Origin: CAWJTV01 sp963845695
GTDB lineage: Bacteria > Planctomycetota > Planctomycetia > Isosphaerales > Isosphaeraceae
Assembly: GCA_963845695.1 (NCBI GenBank)
Contig: CAWJTQ010000003.1
Location: forward strand, 62,001-126,000
Length of the DNA stretch: 64,000 nt
Reading direction: 5' to 3'
Part shown: positions 18,457-27,976 of the stretch, piece after piece
Layout: each line of letters begins with the position of its first letter
How positions within the stretch are numbered: position 1 is the stretch's first letter
Translations under genes and position numbers: made by a program
The notes under the pieces: model-generated
Seen by the model: only the letters and a program-made list of their open reading frames with translations
Databases searched by the model: none
What the model was told of the DNA's origin: nothing

Positions 18457-20259
18457 GTGGGTATCCTGTCGATGACGGACATCGAGCGTCATGACAGCAG
18501 AGGCAGCTACTCAAGCCGTGGGCCCCTCACCGAAGGGGGAATCGTGGACTCCCAATCGATCACAGAAAAAGAGCCCGGGCGGGGGTCGCCGGGCCGGGGC
18601 CTCCCCGCCTGGACGATGACGATCCCGCTGGTGGTCCTCGTGGTGGTTGCCTTTCTGCCGGTACTCGACAACGGCTTCGTAAATCTGGACGATGATGCCA
18701 ACTTTCTCTACAACCCTTACTTTCGCGGTCTAGGCCGGGCCCAGCTCGCGTGGGCGTGGACCACGTACTGGCTGGGCGTCTTTCAACCCTTGACCTGGAT
18801 GCTATTCGAGGTCCAGTATGCCGTGTTCGGGCTCAACCCGCGAGGTTATCACCTGACCAGCCTGTTGCTGCACGCCCTGACCGCCCTGGCCCTGTTCTCG
18901 CTGACTCGAGCGCTGGTCGGGCGTGCCCGCCCTGACCTGCTGGCCACGACCCCAACCAGGCTGGTGCTGGGCTCCGCTCTGGCCGTCGCGCTCTTCATGG
19001 TACACCCGCTACGGGTCGAGGTCGTGGCCTGGGCCTCCTGTCAGCCCTACCTGCCCTGCACGATGTTGGCCGTGCTGGCAACTCGCGCCTACCTGGGTGC
19101 TGCGGATGCCTCGCCGCCCCGACGTGCAGCAGGGTTGGCCGGGGCGTGGCTCCTCTTCACCATGTCTCTGCTCTTCCATGCGTCGGCTGTGGCCCTGCCG
19201 GCGATCCTCCTGTTGATCGATGTGTACCCGCTTCGGCGGCTGGGAGTCGGTTCAAATGGTTGGTTCGGACGAGCGGCTCGTCGAGTCCTGGCAGAAAAAG
19301 TCTCCTTCGTGGCGCTTAGCCTGGTCTTCGCCGCGCTGGCGTTTCGGGCCAAGGAGTCAACCCAATCGCTGGTGGCGCTGGAGCAGCGGGGACTGTTGTC
19401 CAGAATCGCCCAGGCTTGCTATGGGACGTGCTTCTATCTCGGGAAGACGATCTGGCCGTCGGGTCTGTGTGCTTACTACCCGGCCCCAGACCACCTCGAC
19501 TGGCGCGCGCCGACCTACCTGGCGTGTATGGCACTGGTGATCGCGGTGAGTCTGGCGGTCTATCGGCTCCGCCGCGGTCACCTGAGTTGGCTGGCGACCT
19601 GGCTTGCGTACCTCGCGATCCTGGCACCAAGCTCAGGGCTTGTCTCGATCGGCAGGTATATCGCCGCCGACCGCTATAGCTACCTGACAACGCTGACGGC
19701 CTTGCCCCTGCTGACGGCCACCATTGTCTTCTTGACAGGCCACGGCCGTGGTCGGGTTCTGGTCACGCTGGGGGTCGCCATGTCGAGCCTGGGCTTGGTC
19801 GCGGCCCTGGCTGTGTCGTCACGGGCACAGTGCCGGACCTGGCGCGACACTGTGTCCCTCGCGTCCCACGCCCTGAACCACGGCGTGCGCTCTCCGGAGA
19901 TTTACCTGGGCCTCGGCTGGGGCCTACTCCAGCGCGGGGACCTCGCAGGAGCGGAGGCCAGCTTTCGTGAGGCCCTGAGGCTGGATCCATTCCACGCTCC
20001 GGCGATGGTCATGCTGGGAATGGTCAGACTTCGACAGGGTCGGACCGCTAACGCCGCAGCCCTGCTCACCGAGGCGGTCCGGCTCCAACCCGGCGTCCCC
20101 GAGACTCACAATAGCCTCGGTACGGCCCTGTTTGCTCAGGGTCGGCTCGACGACGCAATCGCCCAGTTCGCCGAGGCACTTCGCCTGCGGCCCGATTTCG
20201 CCGAGGCCCGCGCGAACCTGGCGCGCGCCCGATCATCGGCCGGACGACGCAGCCCCTGA
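18457..20259 (+). CDS. TMTC-like polytopic membrane protein (GT-C glycosyltransferase fold) with C-terminal TPRs
   Basis: 600 aa from GTG 18457 (ATG 18472 is the alternative). A hydrophilic head of about 50 residues precedes roughly ten membrane segments. The first loop carries NGFVNLDDDANF, the acidic motif typical of GT-C-like TMTC/TPR membrane proteins. The C-terminal 120 residues contain three TPRs (SPEIYLGLGWGLLQRGDLAGAE, APAMVMLGMVRLRQGR, PETHNSLGTALFAQGRLDDA). Such proteins are thought to transfer sugars from lipid-linked donors to exported proteins. It lies just upstream of two TPR-FG-GAP-UnbV genes on the same strand, a neighbourhood that suggests a joint envelope or protein-modification function (inference). 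Confidence 0.7.
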   Translation: MGILSMTDIERHDSRGSYSSRGPLTEGGIVDSQSITEKEPGRGSPGRGLPAWTMTIPLVVLVVVAFLPVLDNGFVNLDDDANFLYNPYFRGLGRAQLAWAWTTYWLGVFQPLTWMLFEVQYAVFGLNPRGYHLTSLLLHALTALALFSLTRALVGRARPDLLATTPTRLVLGSALAVALFMVHPLRVEVVAWASCQPYLPCTMLAVLATRAYLGAADASPPRRAAGLAGAWLLFTMSLLFHASAVALPAILLLIDVYPLRRLGVGSNGWFGRAARRVLAEKVSFVALSLVFAALAFRAKESTQSLVALEQRGLLSRIAQACYGTCFYLGKTIWPSGLCAYYPAPDHLDWRAPTYLACMALVIAVSLAVYRLRRGHLSWLATWLAYLAILAPSSGLVSIGRYIAADRYSYLTTLTALPLLTATIVFLTGHGRGRVLVTLGVAMSSLGLVAALAVSSRAQCRTWRDTVSLASHALNHGVRSPEIYLGLGWGLLQRGDLAGAEASFREALRLDPFHAPAMVMLGMVRLRQGRTANAAALLTEAVRLQPGVPETHNSLGTALFAQGRLDDAIAQFAEALRLRPDFAEARANLARARSSAGRRSP

Positions 20260-20448
20260 CGACGAAGTTCACCCGGAGACATCGCGGACCCCGGAAATCC
20301 CTCGTGTCCGGCTGGGCGGCGGCGGAAGCTTGCCCCCTTCCGTCTTTTCCGAGAAGATGAGACTGGCACGTGTCGAGTCCCTGCGGCTGTTCCCCTCGAA
20401 CCCGCCGACGGCATGAGTAAGCCGGCACATGTCGGGAGCAACGGCAGC

Positions 20449-23400
20449 ATGTCCAAGAATCATCGCCGTCTCAGATTATGGGGCTTTCTCGTCGCGGTCC
20501 TTCTGGTCTTCGCGGCAGGGATCGGATGGCATCAGGCCCGATTGAGAACCTGGCGACTGGAGTTGACGCGGGCACGTGAAGCCATGAACGCAGGGCGCTA
20601 CGGCCTGGCGAGGGAGATCCTCTCTCGACTGACGGAGCGCTGGACCGTCCACGGCGAAGACCTCCTGCTCCTGGGTGAGTGTGAGTTGCTGCGGGGCCGG
20701 CGTGAGGAGGCCTTGGCCATCTGGGCCAGGGTGCCCCTCTCATCCCCTTCCTTAGCTCGCGCCGCACGGTATCGAGCTTCGAACCTGATCCACCTCGGGA
20801 GGTACTCGCCAGCCGAAGCGACCTTGCTCCAGGCCCTGGCGAATCCCGGGCAGTCCGGTGCCTCCGACCTAGAGCGAGAACTCAATCAGCTCTACCGATA
20901 TGAAGGGCGGTTTGACGACATGCGTCGCGTGCTGCGCGGCTCGTGGTGGCGATCCGCCGACCCGGCCGGTGTGCTGAAAGAACTCTGGATGCTCGACCAT
21001 TCGCCGATCCCGATCGAAGCCTGGCAACTGGCGCATCGACAAGGCCGACCAAGACGACGATCGCGTCTGGCTGGGTCAAGCTCAACACGCCATCCTCGTT
21101 GGCCGATTTCGCGACGCGGTCGACCGACTCAAGCGCTGCCTGAAGCGTCGCCCGGACGATCCGGCGATCTGGCGTGTCCAACTCGATCTGGCCCTGGCAA
21201 CCGATGACATTGCCGGTTTCTGGCTCGCCGTCGGGCACTTGCCGCCCGAACCGTTCGATGCCGCAGGCATCCACGCGCTGCGGGCCTGGGTGGCCGCACG
21301 TCGGGGCGAATCTGCGATCGAACGACAGGAACTGACCGCCCAGCTTCGGGACGACCCTGCAAACACCCAGGCCCTCGAACGGCTCGCGGTCCTGACGTCT
21401 CAGGTCGGCCACGCTCGCGAGGCGGAGCAACTCCGCCGACGCAAGGCGGAGATCGACCGCGTTCAGCACCAATTCAACAGGCTCCTGCTGGATGGGCCCA
21501 TCGACTCGAGCCGAGCCGAAGTGCTGGCCCGGCTCGCAGTCGGACTCGGCCGCACGTTCGACGCCCGGGGATGGACCATCCTTGCCGAGGCGAAGCTCCC
21601 GGTCTCCGATGTGGTGGGAGATCCTGGTTCCCAGCTCGAAAGTCGCTCGCCCCTACCCGCCGTCCTGATCGTGAAGGCACGGGAGTTGTCCTCGCCGTTC
21701 CCGATCTTCCTGGCCACTGGTTCTCGCGACCGCCCAGCGCTCAGCGACCTGCTCGCCGATCTCCGCGCCACCGAGACACCACGGCGAGACAGCCTGGCAG
21801 AGACCAGGTCGACTCCGACCGCAGGCGATCCGACCAGTGCCCGTCCCGAATTCACGGACGACGCCGCGGCGGTCGGTCTCCGCTTTACCTTCGATAATGG
21901 CCAGACTCCGCAGAGACTGTTGCCCGAGACGATGTCGGGAGGCGTGGGGTTGCTCGACTTCGACGGCGACGGCTGGCTCGACGTGTACTGCGTCCAGGGT
22001 GGGTCGATCGACTCCCCGCGGAGCACGGATGGCGACCGTCTCTTTCGCAACCGCGGTGACGGCAGCTTCGTGGACGTGACGCAGAGTTCCAGAATCGCCG
22101 CGATCGCCTGGGGACGGGGTTACGGAATGGGCGTGACCGTGGCCGATTACGACAACGACGGGCATCCCGACCTGTTCGTGACCCGGTTGCGGACCTACGC
22201 GCTCTACCACAACCGCGGCGATGGGACCTTCGAGGACGTCACTACCTGCGCGGGCTTGTCGGGCACACGCGATACTCCCACCTCGGCCGCGTTCGCCGAC
22301 TGGGACAACGACGGCGATCTCGACCTGTATGTTTGCCACTACATGGTCTGGGACCCGGCGAATCCTCTGACTTGCCACAACAAGAAGGGTGAAGTCTTTC
22401 TACTGCGACCCGCGCAAGGCCGAGCCCGCTCCGGATCATGCCTTTCGCAACGACGCCGGTCAGTTTGTGGATGTCACTGAATCGGCCGGGCTTGCCGAAA
22501 CCAACGGGCGGGGGCTGGGCGTGCTGGCGGCGGACTTCGATGGCGACCATCGCATCGACCTCTACGTGGCCAATGATGGCACGGCCAATTATCTCTTCCG
22601 CAACCAGGACAACCTCCACTTCGAGGAAGTCGGTCATCTCGCCGGGGTGGCCGGCAGCGCCGCGGGGGGATACCAGGCAGGCATGGGGGTGGCCTGTGGC
22701 GACCTCGACGGCGACGGCCGCCCCGACCTCATGGTCACCAATTTTTACGGTGAAGGGACCACGTTTTACCAGAACCTGGGCCAAGGGTTGTTCGCGGACC
22801 GAAGCGCGGCCTCAGGCATCGGGCTCGCAACCCGTTACCTCCTGGGCTTCGGCATCGCCTTCGTGGATACCAACAATGACGGACAACTCGAAGTCGTGAT
22901 CACCAACGGTCATGTCAACGATCATCGTCCCCTCTATCGATACGCTATGCCCAGCCGGCTCTACGAAGGCCGGCCCGAAGCTCGCTACTTCGACATCTCA
23001 GACCAGGCCGGTCCTCCCTGGAAGGTGCCGCGGGTGGGACGCGGCTTGGTCGCGGGCGACCTCGATAACGACGGGCGGTGCGATGTCTTGATCGTCGCTC
23101 AGGACGGTCCCCTGGCCTACTTCCACAACCGGACTCGCCAGCCTGGCCACTTCCTGACCCTCCGCCTCGAAGGGACACGATCCAACCGAGATGCGATTGG
23201 AGCGCTCATCAAGATAACCGTCGGCGGTCGAACGCAGATCGCGCAGCGCCTCGGCGGCGGCAGTTATCTCTCTGCCAACGACGCTCGCCTTCACTTCGGG
23301 CTCGGAGCCAATGACCGCGTCGATGAGGTCGAAGTCCAATGGCCGTCGGGCCGGAACGATCGCTGGCAATCCCTTCTCTCCGGGACGGGGTACGCCTTGC

Positions 23401-23480
23401 GCGAAGGCGATCCGAAGCCTCAGCCGTTGGCGGGATTCGCTCGGCGCCCCGCTGCGGCGGAGAACGATCGAACACCATGA
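20449..23480 (+). CDS. Membrane-anchored TPR / FG-GAP (VCBS) / ASPIC-UnbV (CRTAC1-like) protein; two frame breaks
   Basis: Reading begins at ATG 20449, just before a signal-anchor (LWGFLVAVLLVFAAGIGW). TPR-like helices follow to about residue 400, then calcium-binding-like FG-GAP repeats (LLDFDGDGWLDVY, VADYDNDGHPDLF, CGDLDGDGRPDLM, AGDLDNDGRCDVL), then the UnbV/ASPIC end (FLTLRLEGTRSNRDAIGA). The frame is lost near 21034 (one extra base) and again at 22397-22399, where CTTTC should be CTTC to give EVFYCDPRKAE. Corrected length is 1,009 aa. Homologues form beta-propellers outside the cytoplasm; exact function is unknown. ATG 20413 is an alternative start without a ribosome site. Confidence 0.8.
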
Positions 23481-23697
23481 GCGACTCGAGCCCTGCCCGA
23501 AAATGACATCCCGGCCGATCGACCGATCGCGGGAGATTCCCTCCTTGAAAAACGGACCCATGGATGGGTAAGGTTGAGATGTTTTCAGGGTTCGATCGTC
23601 GGATCCGTAGCGGACCGGCGGTCAGGTCGGGCAGGCAGACCACCGCCTCGGGGGCGACGACTCGATCGCCTCGGGCCTTGCCTGGAGTGGACCAACC

Positions 23698-26091
23698 ATG
23701 GGAAAGCCGATCCGAGTCGTACTTGCCGGTCTGTTTTGTGTCGGCGCGGCCGCCGGCGCGGTCGCCTTGCTGGTAAACCCGGAACTGGTGGCATGGAGGC
23801 CCGCTGACCGACCTCGACACGGCGACACAAGGGCGCGACCTCGCGAGCGGGCCTGAAGACCGCCGGGAGCCCCGGCGCCGACCAGCCGCCTGTCGTCTTC
23901 GACATCATCCTGGATCGGTTCGAAGACGGCGGCTACGGAACGGCCTTCCGGTTCATGGCCCCGTTCCACGACCGGGGGTCGCTCCAGGAACTGCGCGAAG
24001 CGGTCCGCGGTCGCGGCCGTCGGGGGATTGCCGCATTGCGGGCTCAGTACGACCAGCTCGAGCTCGACGCTCCGCCGACCCCGGCGCAGATATCGAAGAA
24101 GCTCTCGCTCGAGCAATCGATCGGCATGGTCTACACGTATGAGGGCAAGTTCCTCGAGGCCGCGACCTGGATCGAGAAAGCACTGGAAACCAGCGGGGCG
24201 CCGGAAGTTCCGGCCTCGAGCCGAAATCGGCTGAAGGTCGTCCTGGGAATCCTCGCCCTGCGGCGGGGCGAGATCGAGAACTGCCTGGAGTGCGTCGGCC
24301 CATCGAGCTGCATCTTCCCGATCGCTCGCGAGGCGGTCCATCGGAACCAGGCGGGCTCGCGAGAGGCGGTGAAGTGGTTCACCGCCTACCTCGAAGAGTC
24401 TCCGCGCGACCTCCGCGTCCTCTGGATGCTGAACATCGCCTACATGACGCTCGGCGAACATCCCGAGAAAGTCCCGGCGCGATACCTGCTCCCGACCGAT
24501 CGGTTCCGCTCCAAGTCCGACGTGCCCCGTTTCGAGAACCTGGCCTTACGGGTCGGGCTCGGATCGCGGGGCCCGAACCTGGCAGGCGGCAGCATCTTCG
24601 ACGACCTCACCGGCGACGGCCTGCCCGACCTCTTCACGACCTCGCTCGACGCGGATCTGGGGGCGTCGCTGTTCGTCAATCGGGGCGACGGCACATTCGA
24701 AGACAGGTCCGTCTCGGCCGGTCTCGGCGACCAGATCTATGCCTTGAACGTCGCGCGCGCCGATTTCGACAACGACGGCGACCTCGACCTCCTGCTGTTG
24801 CGCGGGGGATGGGAGAAGCCGCTACGGCTGTCGCTCTTGAGGAATCAGGGGAATGGGAGCTTTGACGACCTGACCGTGACCAGCGGACTGGCTGTACCGA
24901 TCGCGACCGAGTCGGCCGCCTGGGGCGACTACGACAACGATGGTTGGGTCAACCTGTTCGTCTGCGGCGAATACCTCCCGCCTGGCGGCACCCCCTCGTC
25001 AGCCTCGCGCGACCCCCGCAATCGGTGCCGGCTCTATCACAACCGCGGCGACGGCACATTCGTTGAACATGGCGGAAGCGGCGGGCGTAACCAATGAGCG
25101 CTGCGCCAAAGGGTCGGGCTGGGGCGATTACGACGCCGACGGCCGGCTCGACCTGTTCGTCTCGAACATGGGCCAGCCGTGCCGCCTCTACCATAATGAG
25201 GGCGCCGGAAAGTTCCGAGACGTCGCTCCCGAGCTGGGTGTCACGGGCAGTGAGTTCAGCTTCGCCTGCTGGTTCTGGGACTTCGACAACGACGGTCTCC
25301 TCGACCTGTTCGTCAACGATTACCGGCCGTGGGTCGCTGAGGTCGTGGCCAGCGCCCTGGGTGTGAAGCACCAGGGGGCGAGCCGCCCTCGGCTCTACCG
25401 CAACCTTGGCACTGACGGCTTCCGCGATGTGTCCAGTGAGATCGGGCTCGATCGGGCCATGGCACCGATGGGCGCGAACTTCGGGGACGTCAACAACGAC
25501 GGCTTCCTCGACATCTACGTGGGGACCGGCGACATGTCCTACGAAGGCTTGGTCCCCAACATGATGTTCAGGAACGTCGAAGGCTTGAGTTTTGAGGACA
25601 TCACCACGTCCTCCGGCACCGGCCATCTTCAGAAGGGGCACGGCGTCTCCTTCGCCGACTGGGACTGCGACGGTGACCTCGATCTCTTCGTCGAGCTGGG
25701 CGGCGGGACGCCAGGAGATCAGGCGTACAACGCCCTGTTTCGAAACCCGGGCCAGGGTCACCACTGGGTGAAGGTCAAGCTGGTCGGCACCAAGACCAAC
25801 CGGGCCGCCCTCGGGGCCAAGATCCGGGTCGAGCTGAAATCGCGCGACGGCCAGATCCGCTCGATCCATCGTACGGTTGGCAATAACTCCAGTTTCGGCG
25901 GTAACAGCCTCGTCGAGACGATCGGCCTCCGTGATGCGACCCGCCTCGATGCGCTCACGGTCTCCTGGCCGACCAGCAAGTCGACCCAGACCTTCCGCGA
26001 CCTTGGCGCCGACCAGGTGATCGAAATCACGGAGGGTTCCGACGCCCTGAAAGTCCTTCACCAGACGCCACTAACGCCGCCGCCCCTTTGA
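23698..26091 (+). CDS. Second TPR / FG-GAP / ASPIC-UnbV protein, paralogue of the upstream gene; frame breaks
   Basis: The probable start is ATG 23698 with GGAG upstream and a signal-anchor (IRVVLAGLFCVGAAAGAVAL). The frame is disturbed between about 23790 and 23890, perhaps more than once, and resumes as VVFDIILDRFEDGGYGTAF leading into TPR-like helices (SIGMVYTYEGKFLEAATW). FG-GAP repeats follow (RADFDNDGDLDLLLL, WGDYDNDGWVNLF). At 25066-25067 GAACATGG should read GACATGG; the gene then continues as MAEAAGVTNERCAKGSGWGD with further repeats, and the UnbV end (WVKVKLVGTKTNRAALGAKI) finishes at 26091. It shares domain order with the preceding gene and probably arose by duplication. The two are separated by 217 bp. 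Confidence 0.75.
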
Positions 26092-26097
26092 AATGCT

Positions 26098-26400
26098 CGA
26101 TCACCTTGTTTCCGAGCCAGGATGGGGTCGAAGCGAATCCGGATTCCATCTCGGCGCAACTCCACGATCTCAGGCGGCCCTGTCCCGGACTAAATGGGCA
26201 TCGGCCGGGAGCAGTGCCCATCCAGGTTGATCGTGAGCTCCTCGTAGCCGTAGCCGTCGTGAGGCCACCGGAACACGACCCAGCCTTCGCCGTGGTCGGT
26301 GTCGGCCAGGACGCCAACAGAAGTGGCCGTGTACCGCGACATGGAGAAGCCTTCTTGGGCTCGACGAGGTCGAGGAGATCTCAGTCTGTCAGCGGGAGAA
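26098..26400 (-). pseudogene. Possible decayed C-terminal fragment of a secreted beta-propeller or hydrolase gene
   Basis: A minus-strand stretch encodes EGFSMSRYTATSVGVLADTD, then WVVFRWPHDGYGYEELTINL, and after a stop and shift IVELRRDGIRIRFD. The composition looks like the C-terminal jelly-roll end of sialidase-like planctomycete proteins, but there is no start, no complete domain and at least one stop. The rest of 26092-26661 holds no recognisable gene. Confidence 0.3.
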
Positions 26401-26661
26401 ATGGGGGCATAGGGGGAGAAATGGGGGCGTAGCGAATATCGACAATTGTACGACACCGGCTTCTAAGGTGGAACCCATCTCCAGTTCTCTCGCACTTTCG
26501 ATGATCCAGGGCCGTTCACCGTCGTAGCGGCTCTCCTTTTCCAGGGGATTCTCGGTCGTTCCGGGCCGGAGAAGGGCCGTCTTCATCGAGATTGTGGGAG
26601 AACCCCTTTTAGACGATCATGTCCACCCGGAGTCGATGGACTGCCCCACCGGTTGTGGACC

Positions 26662-27471
26662 TCAGGAGAAATCGCGGATGAGGATGAGTTTGGAGTAAGC
26701 GACCCGGAATCCCCATCGTTCGGCGTTTCGATGCGAGGTGCTACCCGGCGCGGCGCCCATCGTCGCCAGTTCGCAACCGACCTCGGCGGCGTGTGCCAGA
26801 CGGGCGTACGCCAGCCCCGTCTGGATGCCGCGGTTGCGGTAGGCCGGCAGGGTACTGGCACCCGCGAGCATGGCCAGGCCTTCGCGGATCAACAGCGAGG
26901 CAGCCCCGGCCGGCTGGCCGTCGACGCGAGCCAGTAGGCCCATCATCCCCTCGACACAGCTTGACATCGCGGTGATTTCCAGAATGTCCGGACCCGGCTC
27001 CTCGGGGGCGACAAACCCCCGGGCGAGCGTCTGCCCAAAGACTTCGGTCTCGTCCGGACCGGCCCAAGCCACCGGAATATCCCCCGGCCGTGGAAGGATC
27101 TCGAAGCGATCCAATGGCCGATAGAGGACGTCCTCGAAGCCTGTGGGCCGGTAACCTCGGGCGCTGAGGCCGTCGAGGAGCGAGGGGTCGGCCAGCGGGC
27201 AGAGCATGACCTTTGCCGGCACACCGCGGCCGGAGAAAACCCGTTCCATCGCCTCCAATTCCTCGGCCGAGACCGGACCGGCCATTCCCATGCCTTTCGC
27301 TTCGGTCAGGGGTGAGCCGGCGCCGAAGAAGAATGCGTATCCCCCCGCAACCGGAACCGCCGCCGTGTCCGCCTCCGGCCGCATCTGCATTCGAGCCCGA
27401 GCGCACTCCGCCCCGCACCAGGCTTCGACACCTTCCAGCCGTTTCGCCAGATCCAGGTCAACAAAGATCAT
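26662..27471 (-). CDS. GNAT-family N-acetyltransferase
   Basis: 269 aa from ATG 27471; in-frame sequence upstream is rejected because it lacks family character. The N-terminal half is a divergent GNAT-like segment (GAGSPLTEAKGMGMAGPVS). The C-terminal half has the acetyl-CoA-binding core: GQPAGAASLLIREGLAMLAG forming strand beta-4, then the LPAYRNRGIQTGLAYARLA loop-helix corresponding to the Q/R-x-x-G-x-x pyrophosphate-binding motif, and NAERWGFRVAY near the end. It should move an acetyl group from acetyl-CoA to an amine; the acceptor is unknown. It is divergent from the TIR locus. Confidence 0.8.
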   Translation of the reverse strand: MIFVDLDLAKRLEGVEAWCGAECARARMQMRPEADTAAVPVAGGYAFFFGAGSPLTEAKGMGMAGPVSAEELEAMERVFSGRGVPAKVMLCPLADPSLLDGLSARGYRPTGFEDVLYRPLDRFEILPRPGDIPVAWAGPDETEVFGQTLARGFVAPEEPGPDILEITAMSSCVEGMMGLLARVDGQPAGAASLLIREGLAMLAGASTLPAYRNRGIQTGLAYARLAHAAEVGCELATMGAAPGSTSHRNAERWGFRVAYSKLILIRDFS

Positions 27472-27699
27472 TGGGACCCCGAGGTTTGGAAACGAGCAGA
27501 TTGTGGCCGTGATGGGACCTGCGTGGGACACGGTACTCGGGCCAAAGGTTCGCGTGCAAGACCGGTCCGGGTCGAATGCTGGGGCCCTGAGGGACAGGAC
27601 CGACGGCGTTGTCGGGAGTCGGTCAATCGGCAATGCCAGTTGTTGAAACCTGGCTGCGGTTCAGATCGGTGAATGATGACGGACGTTTTCCCATACGCT

Positions 27700-27967
27700 G
27701 TTCTCCTCAGCCGTATGTCGAATGACAAAGAATGGTGAGCGCCGTGGTGAAGTGATTGCTGGAAGACGGGTTGTAGGTGTGGTTCAATGAATGGGCGATC
27801 AAGCCCGGCGACAAATCCCGGGAAAGATCGAGGAAGGGCTGGAGCACTCGAGCGTGCTGGTGCTCTGCATGTCGGTCCATGCGTTTGGCTCGGACTGGGT
27901 GCAGTTGCAGGCCGACACGTTCCGGTTTCGCGACCTGCTGAACCGGGAGCGCCGCTGGATTCTGTGA
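27700..27967 (+). pseudogene. TIR-domain gene remnant immediately upstream of the TIR-CHAT gene
   Basis: Reading the plus strand gives MVSAVVK-stop-LLEDGL-stop-VWFNEWAIKPGD. After one missing base near 27812 it gives IPGKIEEGLEHSSVLVLCMS, HAFGSDWVQLQADTFRFRD and LLNRERRWIL, ending at TGA 27965-27967. This is a recognisable TIR domain: the VWFDEW-x-IKPGD strand-loop, KIEEGLEHS helix and GSDW-x-xLE-x-TFRFRD-x-LN-x-xRR segment are characteristic of planctomycete TIR proteins. Two in-frame stops, the frameshift, the absent start and the missing C-terminal third mark it as a relic. Its final TGA overlaps the GTGAGG ribosome site of the next gene. Confidence 0.6.
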
Positions 27968-27976
27968 GGCTCGACC

